Shown here piece by piece: positions 8,650 to 16,603 of a stretch of DNA of 64,000 nt. A program made the translations under genes and the position numbers. The notes under the pieces were generated by a model that worked only from the letters and a program-made list of their open reading frames with translations, had not been told where the DNA came from and made no database searches. This DNA comes from CAVSUB01 sp963730995 (GTDB lineage Bacteria; Acidobacteriota; Vicinamibacteria; Vicinamibacterales; 2-12-FULL-66-21). The stretch lies in NCBI GenBank assembly GCA_963730995.1, contig CAVSUB010000002.1, positions 930,001 through 994,000 on the forward strand. Reading direction: 5' to 3'. Every line of letters begins with the position of its first letter. Within the stretch, counting starts at the first letter, position 1.

Positions 8650-10302
8650 CTAAATCTCCCCCCGCTTCGCAAACCCGGCGATATGCTCCCCCGCCCGGAA
8701 CGCCAGCGCTTGAATGGTCTCCGTCGGCTGGCCCCGGCCCGACGTCACCAGGCTGCTGCCGTCGCAGATGAACAGGTTCCGGATGTCGTGGGTGCGGTGA
8801 AACTTGTCGACCACTGATCTCGCCGGATCGTTCCCCATGCGGCACGTGCCGAGGAGGTGCACGGAGAAATTCGATTCGGTCACCGGGGCTTTGGTGACCC
8901 TCTGGGCGCCCGCCGCCTCGAGGATCTCGGCGCCGCGATCCTGCAGGAATCGTGCGTTGGCGAGGTCGTCGGGATGATCCTTGTACGTCACCCGGATCGC
9001 CGGGAGGCCCCACGCATCCTTCAAGTCGGGATCGAGGGTGACGTTGTTGGACTCGACCGGAAGCGATGTGCCATGACAGGCGACCTGCATGCTGCGGGGG
9101 AACTCCTTCAGTCGCGCCTTGAAGTCGCTGCCCCACGATGGACCCTCGGTGGCGGTGCGAATCGCCCACGTCGTGGGCTGCGGGCCGATGCGCGCGTCGA
9201 GCCCCCCGCCGCCGTAGTGGCCGCGCTTCGGATCCGAATTGTAGAAATCGTGGACGATGCGCGTGACCTGCACGCTCTTGTACTCGTTCAACTCGTGCTC
9301 GAACACGCCGAGCGCGCGGGACGAGTAGTTGAACATCAGGTACTTGCCCACGAGTCCGCTCGAGTTCGCCAGGCCCTGTGGAAACTGCGCATTCGCCGAC
9401 ATCAGGAGCAGCCGGGGCGTTTCTGCGCCGTTGGCGCACACGACCACCGCCCGCGCCTTCTGAAATCGTTCCCGCCGATTCCGATCGAAGTAGGCGACGC
9501 CCGTGGTACGGCCCTGCTTGTTGGTCTCGATGCGCGCCACGTAGCTGTCAGGCCGTATGTCGCAGCGGCCGGTGGCCTCCGCTTCGGGAATCACCGTTGT
9601 CAGAGTCGACGCCTTCGCGACCACTTCGCACGCGAAGCCATGACAGAACCCGCAGTGCACGCACGCGGGCCGGCCGCGGTACGGCTGCGAGTTGATCGCC
9701 ATCGGCGCCGGAAACGGATGCAGGCCCAGCTTGCGCGCCCCGCGCTCCAGGAGCACGCCTGACGACTTCACCGGCAGCGGCGGCATCGGATACGGCCTGG
9801 TGCGCGGCGGATCGAATGGGCTGACGCCGGCGAGACCCGAGACGCCAATCTCCCACTCGACCTGGGTGTAGTAGGGCTCGAGATCGGCGTAGGTGATCGG
9901 CCAGTCCGCGAAGCCGGTGCCGTCGATCCCGCCGAGCACACTGCGCTCGATGAAATCGATCTCGTGGAAGCGCCAGAAGTTGGCCGTGTAGTGCAAGCTC
10001 GCGCCACCCACCACCCGTCCGTACCAGAGCGCCGGTCTGACCTTCTGGATCTCCGCCTTCCCGGCCGGATCGTTCCGGAACGTCTGCGGATTCCGGACGG
10101 CGTCGTTGGTGATGCCGCCGAGAAACCAGTTTTTCATTTCATCGTGGTCGAAGTCCGACGGCGAGAGCCTGGGCCCCTGCTCGAGGACCACGACGGACAG
10201 TCCAGCCTGCGACAACTGCCGTGCGATGACTCCGCCCGCTGCGCCGGAGCCGACGACGGCGAAGTCCACCGTCTCGGAATCCTGGAACCTGCCCACGCTC
10301 AT
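8650..10302 (-). CDS. GMC-family oxidoreductase (gluconate/sugar dehydrogenase large-subunit type)
   Basis: A 550-residue FAD enzyme. The Rossmann motif VVGSGAAGGVIARQLSQAG lies near residue 15, followed by VVLEQGPR; the C-terminal GMC region is VHLLGTCRMGND ... SGRGQPTETIQALAFRAGEH, with the catalytic His in VHLLG. A Cys cluster in CVHCGFCHGFAC is typical of the membrane-dehydrogenase subgroup. It has no signal of its own and overlaps by 4 bases the gene for a Tat-signal small subunit, so the pair is probably exported together as a periplasmic dehydrogenase. No cytochrome c subunit is adjacent. Substrate not determinable. Confidence 0.92.
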   Translation of the reverse strand: MSVGRFQDSETVDFAVVGSGAAGGVIARQLSQAGLSVVVLEQGPRLSPSDFDHDEMKNWFLGGITNDAVRNPQTFRNDPAGKAEIQKVRPALWYGRVVGGASLHYTANFWRFHEIDFIERSVLGGIDGTGFADWPITYADLEPYYTQVEWEIGVSGLAGVSPFDPPRTRPYPMPPLPVKSSGVLLERGARKLGLHPFPAPMAINSQPYRGRPACVHCGFCHGFACEVVAKASTLTTVIPEAEATGRCDIRPDSYVARIETNKQGRTTGVAYFDRNRRERFQKARAVVVCANGAETPRLLLMSANAQFPQGLANSSGLVGKYLMFNYSSRALGVFEHELNEYKSVQVTRIVHDFYNSDPKRGHYGGGGLDARIGPQPTTWAIRTATEGPSWGSDFKARLKEFPRSMQVACHGTSLPVESNNVTLDPDLKDAWGLPAIRVTYKDHPDDLANARFLQDRGAEILEAAGAQRVTKAPVTESNFSVHLLGTCRMGNDPARSVVDKFHRTHDIRNLFICDGSSLVTSGRGQPTETIQALAFRAGEHIAGFAKRGEI

Positions 10303-10907
10303 GGCCTCCTCGAGCGATCGTCGGCGAAACCCGGATAGTCGCGGTCGTAGTAACCGAACGGCGGTTGAAAGGAGTGACGGTCTTCGAATCCAATCAGCTT
10401 CCAGCCCGCGCCATCTCGATTCCCGCCGTACGCCGGCATGGAGAACATGCCGAGCAGTGTCAGCAGCCGCGTCGTGTCGAAGAACGGTGTGCGATCCACC
10501 GTCGCGAGGTAGTCGATTTGCTCCGCGGATGGCAGCGCACCGAACGATGCCGCGCCTGGATGACGTCCGCGAAACGTCATCTGAAACTCGGCGAGCTGCG
10601 CCCGGTAATCATCGGCGAGCCGCGAGAGAAACGTCGCAAGCGCGCGGTCTATGAAGTACACGACCCCGGCATCGCGTGCGCCCGGTGTGTCGTCTGTGGG
10701 AATGATTTGCGCGGCAACGGCTTCGACGTCTGCCGCTTCGACCGCGCTGAGAAACGACAGTCTGGCCTCGCCCGGCAGGTGGGACGCCGCGTGCGCTTCC
10801 TGGGAGGCCTGCGCGATCTCCGGCCATCCGACGGGCAGGGATGCTGCGCCAAGGGCGGCGACGATGAGCTGGAGGAGCGATCGTCGTGACAGATCTTCAG
10901 CGTCCAT
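10299..10907 (-). CDS. Gluconate 2-dehydrogenase subunit 3 family protein
   Basis: A 202-residue protein with a twin-arginine signal (LSRRSLLQLIVAALGAASLP). The mature part carries the family signature VEAVAAQIIPTDDTPGARDA followed by GVVYFIDRALATF. Small subunits of this family are needed for export and activity of the flavin large subunit, here the GMC gene that it overlaps by 4 bases (ATGA-type coupling). Electron acceptor unknown. Confidence 0.9.
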   Translation of the reverse strand: MDAEDLSRRSLLQLIVAALGAASLPVGWPEIAQASQEAHAASHLPGEARLSFLSAVEAADVEAVAAQIIPTDDTPGARDAGVVYFIDRALATFLSRLADDYRAQLAEFQMTFRGRHPGAASFGALPSAEQIDYLATVDRTPFFDTTRLLTLLGMFSMPAYGGNRDGAGWKLIGFEDRHSFQPPFGYYDRDYPGFADDRSRRP

Positions 10908-11348
10908 GGGTCAGTTCCTTGTCGTCCGGTTCCACTGAAGGATCGAAAGCGCTGCTGTGGATGGGCCATGGTGGGCCCATCTCCGAGCACTGCGAGTTCG
11001 AGGAAATGCCATCCTTCCCGTGGACCCGATGCCGGGTCGGTTGCGACATTTCCTCTTGACGTGGCTAAACAGCTGAGCTAGTACCTTAGGATACCGTAAA
11101 AATCTCCGGTACCGCTGCGGATGCAGGCTCGGACGTGGCCTCGTAGCCACCCGCGCAGCAGCAGGAGCTCGAGCGGATCTGCATTGGCAATGATCTGTAA
11201 TCGAGTCCCGGACGCGCGACGCTTCCGCCGGTCATCGGGCGCTACCCGATTCTGGGGATGCGCCGACGTGTTCCGCAGGGTTCACGGGACGCTGCCACCG
11301 AATTCGCATACCCATGAAACCCTCACATCTTTCCGAAGGAGCTTCTCT
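10908..11348. other. 440-bp divergent intergenic region
   Basis: Apart from one candidate promoter at 11056-11084 and an AT-richer patch around 11070-11105, no convincing gene or repeat is seen. A frame is open on the plus strand from 11121, but it lacks protein-like composition before the GTG at 11349. Confidence 0.6.
11056..11097 (+). promoter_or_regulatory. Candidate sigma-70 promoter with overlapping palindrome
   Basis: TTGACG at 11056-11061, a 17-bp spacer, and TAGTAC at 11079-11084. An imperfect dyad GTACCTTAGGATAC (11081-11094) overlaps the -10 and could be an operator. The leader to the GTG at 11349 would be about 260 nt. Confidence 0.35.
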
Positions 11349-12032
11349 GTGAAGACCGTTCGCCTGACGCTCGTTTTCCTGACGATCCTTGCCTCCGCCG
11401 CGGCTGTCGGCGCCCAGACACCAGCGGCGGCTGCCGCGACCGACGTCTACCACGTGATGTTCGTGAAGGCGGCGCCGGGTCAGGCTGCGGCACTCGCCAA
11501 GGACCTCCAGCAGCCGGATCCCAAGAATCCAATGGCGTCGCACTTCATCCTGTTGCGGCACCAGGAAGGCGCCGACTGGGACTATTGCCTGATTCAACAC
11601 GTCGGCACGAAGGCATCGGTCGACATCCCCGCGGCGCCGCCTGCCGCGGGAGCTGCGCCGACAGCGTGGCACGAGGACACCTTCGTCGCCGGTCCCTCGT
11701 GGCCCGAGTTCCAGCGGGCGACGGGACTCGCAGGAAATCAGACAGGCAGTCCGGTATTCGTTGTCAGCGTACAGAGGGCGGTCCCCGGACATCGCCAGCA
11801 GCTCCTGGACGCGCTGAACCAGCCAGGGCCCAATCCCAAGACTGCGCCCCCGAGCGTGACGTTGACGCACCTGGAAGGCGGTCCATGGCAGTTTCTCAGC
11901 GTTACGCGATACGCCTCGTGGCAGGAGTTCGGGGCTGATCAGACAGCGAACGGCGCCGGAAGCCAGGGATGGCTGGATATCCGGCAGCATTCCGCCTTCC
12001 ACACGGACACGATCGCGGATCGCGTTCGCTGA
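11349..12032 (+). CDS. Secreted protein with two tandem alpha/beta-barrel domains
   Basis: The GTG at 11349 is chosen because AAGGAG sits 7 bases upstream and it opens a clean signal peptide (KTVRLTLVFLTILASAAAVG, cut near GAQ). The 227-residue product contains two similar halves: VYHVMFVKAAPGQAAALAKD then FILLRHQEGADWDYCLIQHV, and VFVVSVQRAVPGHRQQLLDA then VTLTHLEGGPWQFLSVTRYA. The repeated pattern is that of dimeric alpha/beta-barrel domains, fused so that one chain forms the pair. Function unknown; a related single-domain secreted gene follows. Confidence 0.75.
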   Translation: MKTVRLTLVFLTILASAAAVGAQTPAAAAATDVYHVMFVKAAPGQAAALAKDLQQPDPKNPMASHFILLRHQEGADWDYCLIQHVGTKASVDIPAAPPAAGAAPTAWHEDTFVAGPSWPEFQRATGLAGNQTGSPVFVVSVQRAVPGHRQQLLDALNQPGPNPKTAPPSVTLTHLEGGPWQFLSVTRYASWQEFGADQTANGAGSQGWLDIRQHSAFHTDTIADRVR

Positions 12033-12173
12033 ACCAACCCTCGGATCCATCGAGGAGGACCCCGGCGACTGCCGCGGCGCAGACCAAGTTCGTCGGCAGG
12101 CAGGGAAGCTAGACCCGAATCACGTCATCAAGATGGACGATCGAGCCAACCACATGGAAAACGAGAGGACAGC

Positions 12174-12614
12174 ATGAGACCACTGCAGAAGACTTTGTTG
12201 ACCGGGCTGCTCGCCGCGGCCGTCGTCGTTCCTGTCGTCGGCCAGGTGCACAAGTACTTCACGCCGGGAACGGTGTGGAGCGTCACCATGATCCGTATCG
12301 CGCCAGGCATGGATCAGATGTACCTGCAGTATCTGGACGGCCAGTTCAAGAAGACCGAGGACGCACAGGTCAAGGCCGGACTCGAGAAGTCGTACAAGAT
12401 CCTCCGCACCATGGATGATGGTGGGGAGTGGAACCTGCTGATCCTCAGGGAGTTCCAGAGTCTCGCAGCACTCGAGGCCAACGAAGAGAAGGCCGACGCG
12501 GTAAGCCAGCAGGCCCTTGGCACGGACCAGGTGCAGATGCAGGGATATCAGGACCGGAGCAGGTACCGGGAGGTGATGGGCACCAAGTTCGCGCGCGAGG
12601 TCGTGCTCAAGTAG
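12174..12614 (+). CDS. Secreted single-domain alpha/beta-barrel-like protein
   Basis: A 146-residue protein with AGAGGA ahead of the ATG and a signal peptide (LQKTLLTGLLAAAVVVPVVG). The mature part has a beta strand VWSVTMIRIAPGMDQMYLQY, a helix, and a second strand WNLLILREFQSLAALEANEE, the same layout as the barrel domains of the gene 141 bp upstream. Probably functionally linked to it. No enzymatic residues assigned. Confidence 0.7.
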   Translation: MRPLQKTLLTGLLAAAVVVPVVGQVHKYFTPGTVWSVTMIRIAPGMDQMYLQYLDGQFKKTEDAQVKAGLEKSYKILRTMDDGGEWNLLILREFQSLAALEANEEKADAVSQQALGTDQVQMQGYQDRSRYREVMGTKFAREVVLK

Positions 12615-12758
12615 GCCGGCCCCTCCGGATTTCGGCGACACACCGCGATTCACTCCGGTTGGCGTGTGGCGGGCTTTGAAGCCCCGCCCCACAACCAACG
12701 CCACTTGAACCGCCAGGCTGACGCTGTTCCCGCCCCGGGCTCGCGCCGATATTCCGTC

Positions 12759-13772
12759 GTGGAGTGCGCAAGCCAAAGCCCCATCGCGCGCACGACCAAT
12801 GTCTGGACGATTCACGCGTCGTTGGCGTGCCGGCGCAGGTGTTGGGTCCTGCTCCTGTTGACGCTCGGCGGTGGCCTCGGCGCACCGGCCACGTTCGCCG
12901 AAACCGCTTCCGTTGAGTCGAGCATCACTGGCCGCGTCGACGTGCGCCTGCTGGATCTCGCGTCGGTCAGCCGGCTGCTCAATCAGATCAGGCGGCTCGG
13001 AGGCACGACGACAGAAGGCGAGCGGGCTGGCGCGGCGGCGGATTTCACGCTTCTCTCGCAGGCGGTCATAGGAGATCCATCGTCCGGTCCGTTCGTGCTC
13101 GACGACTTGACCGCTGGCGAGGGGCCCCGCGCGCTCGCCATGCCAGGCGTCCGCACGCGGGACTCGGTGGCCTACCAGTTGCTGTCGCTCGGATACTCGG
13201 CCCGCGAGGCGGCAGACGTCGTCAGCGGCCGGATCAGCAAACGGGCGCTGGACCGCGCGCGCAGGATGCTGGTCGTGGGTCTGGGGCAGCAGGCGGCAGC
13301 CGACTATCTCGACAAGGAGTACACGCGCGTGAGCGCCGTCAACGACCCTCGTGCTGGTCAGGCGCGGCTCGGGCTGCGGAGCCCGGCGTCCAGCCTGTTC
13401 GATCCCCTCATCGACCAGTACGCAAACCTGCACAATGTTGAAGCGACAATCGTTCGGGCGATCATCGCGACGGAGTCGGCCTTCGATCCTCGCGCGCGAT
13501 CTCGCTCCGGGGCGATCGGCCTTATGCAGCTGATGCCCGCAACGGCCCGGGAGCTCGGGGTGGATCCGTTCGAGCCGGCGCAGAACATCGAAGGGGGCGT
13601 GCGCTACTTTTCGTATCTGCTCAAGATGTTCGGTGGCGTCGAGCTCGCGCTGGTCGCGTACAACGGCGGGCCCGGATTCGCGCAGCGCTATGCCCGTGGC
13701 GAAACGGCCTTGTATGGCGAGACGCGCGATTACGTGAGACGAGTGCTGTCGCGGCTACAGACGACCCGCTGA
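12759..13772 (+). CDS. Lytic transglycosylase (SLT domain)
   Basis: The C-terminal 120 residues form a goose-lysozyme-like SLT domain: IVRAIIATESAFDPRARSRS with the catalytic Glu in TESAF, GAIGLMQLMPATA, and ALVAYNGGPGFAQRYARG. It cleaves peptidoglycan glycan strands with 1,6-anhydro product formation. The N-terminal 170 residues of the mature protein are unassigned. The start is uncertain: GTG 12759 gives 337 residues, TTG 12822 gives 316 residues with a compact signal peptide (CWVLLLLTLGGGLGAPATFA). The frame is also open to 12666. Confidence 0.85.
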   Translation: MECASQSPIARTTNVWTIHASLACRRRCWVLLLLTLGGGLGAPATFAETASVESSITGRVDVRLLDLASVSRLLNQIRRLGGTTTEGERAGAAADFTLLSQAVIGDPSSGPFVLDDLTAGEGPRALAMPGVRTRDSVAYQLLSLGYSAREAADVVSGRISKRALDRARRMLVVGLGQQAAADYLDKEYTRVSAVNDPRAGQARLGLRSPASSLFDPLIDQYANLHNVEATIVRAIIATESAFDPRARSRSGAIGLMQLMPATARELGVDPFEPAQNIEGGVRYFSYLLKMFGGVELALVAYNGGPGFAQRYARGETALYGETRDYVRRVLSRLQTTR

Positions 13773-13801
13773 TCACGCCTCAAACTCGGTTCACAGCCGA
13801 G

Positions 13802-13850
13802 GCGTGCCCTTCAACAGCTTCCCGTCCCTCACCAGCGTCGTCGTCCCCAC
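13802..13850 (-). pseudogene. Fragment duplicated from the 3' end of the M29-like gene
   Basis: About 47 bases here match 14955-15001, the last codons of the M29-like gene, with essentially one mismatch; on the minus strand both read SVGTTTLVRDGKLLKG or close to it. There is no gene body attached. It is a remnant of a duplication or rearrangement. Confidence 0.7.
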
Positions 13851-13873
13851 CGATTGACTCGGCGGGCTGAAGT

Positions 13874-13934
13874 CTAGCGAGGCTGCGCCTCAGACCGGCA
13901 TTGTCTGAAAAAAAGCGGCTCCGCCTCGCTAGAC
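13874..13934. repeat. Nested palindromic intergenic element
   Basis: Outer arms TCTAGCGAGGC (13874-13884) and GCCTCGCTAGA (13924-13934) enclose an inner dyad TCAGAC/GTCTGA around 13891-13909, followed by a run of A. It resembles the larger nested palindromes elsewhere in the window and could also act as a bidirectional terminator. Confidence 0.65.
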
Positions 13935-14062
13935 GACAAGCTTGATAACGCCGCGCTGACCCACCCCAGCGCGCAAAGCACGCGCGCTGGGGGCCCCGGG
14001 ACGCGCGGACGGTCTTGACCGAAAAACATGACTCATCGGTGCAAGTTTTTCGGGTCAGACCT

Positions 14063-14689
14063 CTACTGGCACGTGCAGGCCGCCGAGCAGCCGCCATCGA
14101 ACGTTCGGTTGCAGCTCGAAGACGCGCGGCCGGCTGGTGCGCAACGCTGCCCGCAGGCCGCTTCCAGCGCCGCGCAGTCGCACGGACAGTTCCACCCGCC
14201 AGGCCCGGCCACTTCGCGCTGGAATGTCAGGCGTGCGGTCGAACCTCTGATCGCTGCGAGCGCCTCCTCCAGCTGAGCGCGCTCATCTTCGCGCAGGCTC
14301 CAGCTGACCTGGCCAGAAACGGCTGCTGTCACGGCGACGACGGTGCTGTCACGCAGGGTTACGCCGGCAATGGCGATCGGAACGACGATGAGGCCGCGGG
14401 TGTGTCCTCCCATCGCGTCGTAAGTGCAGAAGTCCTGTGTGCCTTTCAGATGGCTGGATTCGTCGAATACCCAGAGACGGAGGGCGTAGTTCACTGACTG
14501 GCTGTGCTCGTTGCGCTGCATCACCGTGAGCGACGGCGCATCGAAGACGAGCGTCCGCTGCGGGTCGAGCCAGATCGGCGATCCCTGCGGCGTGATGACG
14601 CGTGCGGGACGATCGGCCGCGAAGAGCGCGGCGCTGGCGAGCAGTGTCAGGCAGGCAGTCCAGCGGGCCGCAGGATATCGTCGCCACAT
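14063..14689 (-). CDS. Secreted protein with Cys-rich C-terminus, unknown function
   Basis: A 208-residue protein with a signal peptide (TACLTLLASAALFAADRPAR). Residues about 30-170 look like a beta-rich domain without a recognised family. The last 45 residues hold nine Cys, including NCPCDC, EAACGQRC, SSCNRTFDGGCSAACTCQ, suggesting a disulfide-knotted tail in the periplasm or outside. It sits between a gene fragment and a tandem duplication, in a rearranged stretch. Not recognised. Confidence 0.6.
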   Translation of the reverse strand: MWRRYPAARWTACLTLLASAALFAADRPARVITPQGSPIWLDPQRTLVFDAPSLTVMQRNEHSQSVNYALRLWVFDESSHLKGTQDFCTYDAMGGHTRGLIVVPIAIAGVTLRDSTVVAVTAAVSGQVSWSLREDERAQLEEALAAIRGSTARLTFQREVAGPGGWNCPCDCAALEAACGQRCAPAGRASSSCNRTFDGGCSAACTCQ

Positions 14690-14735
14690 GTCGTGTCCCT
14701 TTGCGAGTACGCCGAGCCGCCGCTCAGTCTCGTGA

Positions 14736-14952
14736 CTAGTGGCTCGTATCCGCCGAATCAGTAGCGCGTCATCGTGTGGTCATGCTCAGAATCCGCAGCC
14801 GCGACGACGGAGCGGCTGCTACTGATTCAGGGGGTACATCCTACTAGTGGACCGTATCAGCTGAATCAGTAGTAGTGACTGACGTCGTTCCGGCCCGCAT
14901 TCCGCAGCCGTGACAACGGAACGGCTGCTACCGATTCAGGCGTTACGTCCTA
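14736..14952. repeat. 108-bp tandem duplication
   Basis: Two adjacent diverged copies, 14736-14843 and 14844-14952. Each begins CTAGTGG, contains CCGCAGCCG and CGGCTGCTAC and ends TCCTA. The next CTAG contains the stop codon of the M29-like gene (14953). Function unknown. Confidence 0.75.
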
Positions 14953-16062
14953 CTAGATGCCCTTCAACAGCTTCCCGTCTCTCACCAGCGTCGTCGTCCC
15001 CACGCTGACAGTCGTGCTCGGGAAGAAGAACCAGCGCACGCCGCCGCCGCGGACGGTGCCGCCGATCTCCTCGTTATCGCCGAGGCTCAGGCGAACGACC
15101 GCGTCGCCGTAGCCGTAGTACGGCAGCGCGGAACCGCCAGCTGGAACGACCAGCTTCGGGTTGAACCCGAGGCCGAATTCCCGAAAGCGCGACGCGCCCG
15201 GTGCGGATTTGAGGAACGCCTGCAATATTTCGTCGCCACTTGCGGCTGACGCTTTCGTCACGACTCCAGCCACGATCTCCAGCCGTGCTGCCGTAACGAC
15301 CGCTGCGCCCAACCTTGCCTTCGGGATCACCAGGACTCCGTTCACAGACGACTCGATCGGCGCGACGCGCAGCACGCCGGCCGGAAGTTCGACCTCTCGA
15401 TCGACGCGCACGCGCGCCTGTGCCATGCGCGCTTTCGACGCGTCTCCGTCCTGCTTGTTGAACGGGCGATCGCCGACGCGGAACCGGAGGTCGGTGCCAT
15501 CCGGCGTCGTGACGTGCACGTCTCCGGATCGAAGCAGCGCAATTGCCTCCTCCTGGCGGCGGCTCAGCGCCGCGTAATCGATGTCGAGCGCCTTGACATA
15601 GGTGGCGTCGTAGACCGCGGTGTGCGTGACGGGCAGTCCGTCTGCGTCCCGTGTACCGTCGTTCCAATGGAAATGGATTTGACGGCCGCCGCCTGCGTCC
15701 AGCCACTTCGCCAGAATCGCGCGCTGATCCGCCGAGGTGACGGCATCTTCGCCCGCCGGAAGCCAGATATAGATATCCGTGCGTGCCAGGCGCTCGGCGA
15801 GATCAGGCGCAGGTCCATACGCGAGGCTCGCAACGTTGGCGCCTGCCGCCTCCAGCTGGCGTGTGACCTCCGGCAGCAGCGGCCCCAGCGTCTGCGCGTC
15901 GTAGCGCAGCAGAACGCGCTCACCCTTCTGAACGGCCAGCGCCGTGACGATGCGCTTCGCGAGCTCGGGATAGGGAATCTGTTGCGCCCGGGCGCCGACG
16001 GCGACGGCCAACGTCAAGCCGATGGCCAGGCCATTTTGAAGAGCGGCCCTGCGAATGCTCAT
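14953..16062 (-). CDS. M29-like aminopeptidase (leucyl aminopeptidase type), exported
   Basis: The ATG at 16062 has GAGGA at good spacing and opens a signal peptide (LAIGLTLAVAVGARAQQIPY); the frame extends upstream to 16143 without support. The 369-residue product resembles thermophilic M29 metalloaminopeptidases: an N-terminal Rossmann-like part (PELAKRIVTALAVQKGERVL), then DGTDLRFRVGDRPFNKQDGD and FNPKLVVPAGGSALPYYGYG with GDNEEIGGTVRG near the C-terminus. Normal M29 enzymes are near 400 residues and cytosolic; export is unusual. The metal-ligand set is not confirmed here. Confidence 0.75.
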   Translation of the reverse strand: MSIRRAALQNGLAIGLTLAVAVGARAQQIPYPELAKRIVTALAVQKGERVLLRYDAQTLGPLLPEVTRQLEAAGANVASLAYGPAPDLAERLARTDIYIWLPAGEDAVTSADQRAILAKWLDAGGGRQIHFHWNDGTRDADGLPVTHTAVYDATYVKALDIDYAALSRRQEEAIALLRSGDVHVTTPDGTDLRFRVGDRPFNKQDGDASKARMAQARVRVDREVELPAGVLRVAPIESSVNGVLVIPKARLGAAVVTAARLEIVAGVVTKASAASGDEILQAFLKSAPGASRFREFGLGFNPKLVVPAGGSALPYYGYGDAVVRLSLGDNEEIGGTVRGGGVRWFFFPSTTVSVGTTTLVRDGKLLKGI

Positions 16063-16097
16063 ATCGCTGTCCTCACGGTGAGGTTGTCGTCTGGTCC

Positions 16098-16126
16098 GGA
16101 ATTCACCTGAATCGGGTGTGAAGTCC
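16098..16126. repeat. GGAATTCAC-family hairpin
   Basis: GGAATTCAC ... GTGAAGTCC, a 9-bp stem with one mismatch and a loop close to CTGAATCGGGT. It is related to the hairpin at 23287, but lies upstream of the M29-like gene rather than after a stop codon. Confidence 0.6.
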
Positions 16127-16136
16127 ATGAAGCCGC

Positions 16137-16171
16137 CAGCCATCAGCCATCAGCGGTCAGCTGAGAGCTAC
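16137..16171. repeat. Heptamer array (CAGCNNN type)
   Basis: Five consecutive 7-bp units: CAGCCAT, CAGCCAT, CAGCGGT, CAGCTGA, GAGCTAC. Same family as the arrays at 20516, 23325 and 41556. Confidence 0.8.
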
Positions 16172-16317
16172 ACTACGCAATTGCACTTCACAGCGGTGAA
16201 CGGCTGAACCCCTCCGGAATACGCCGCAGAGTCTACTGCAGACGCCGCTCGGAACAGCATGTATGCGACAGTTGGCTCACGGAAGGCTAGGCGTGTGTCG
16301 GATGATGTATAGGTGGT

Positions 16318-16559
16318 CTGCGACCGGACTTGGGTTGTTGCGCCACCGGAGGTGGGGTATTGCGCGACCGGACTTGGGTTGTTGCGCCACCGGAGGTGGG
16401 GTATTGCGCGACCGGAGGTCGGGTATTGCGCGACCGGAGGTCGGGTATTGCGCGACCGGAGGTCGGGTATTGCGCGACCGGAGGTCGGGTATTGCGCGAC
16501 CGGAGGTCGGGTATTGCGCGACCGGAGGTCGGTTATTGCGCGACCGGAGGTCGGTTATT
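16318..16559. repeat. 22-bp tandem repeat (minisatellite), 11 units
   Basis: Eleven exact-length units of 22 bp. The consensus starts GCGCGACCGGAGG and ends GGGTATT; units 1 and 3 carry ACTTGGGTTGTT and units 2 and 4 CCACCGGAGGTGG, while units 5-9 are identical and 10-11 differ by one base. The homogenised centre suggests recent expansion. It ends 44 bp before the MFS start codon, so it lies in the promoter or leader. Because 22 is not a multiple of 3, all three forward frames stay open. Confidence 0.95.
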
Positions 16560-16603
16560 GAAAGATACGCGCACGAATTCTCCGAAGAGCTCCCGGTGAG
16601 CAT

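Larger units (their letters stand above)
16063..16603. other. 541-bp intergenic region with three repeat types
   Basis: It holds, from left to right: a hairpin of the GGAATTCAC family (16098-16126), five AGCTGA-type heptamers (16137-16171) and the 22-bp minisatellite (16318-16559). The 146 bp in between show no gene. Confidence 0.7.

Noticed and set aside
11121..11348. Upstream extension of the two-barrel secreted protein
   Set aside because: No ribosome site, Arg/Ser-rich composition, and it would bury the signal peptide.
13780..14097. Minus-strand frame of 105 codons
   Set aside because: It runs through the gene fragment and palindrome and has no ribosome site or recognisable domain.
16318..16559. 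CRISPR array
   Set aside because: Units are directly adjacent with no spacers, and no cas genes are present.
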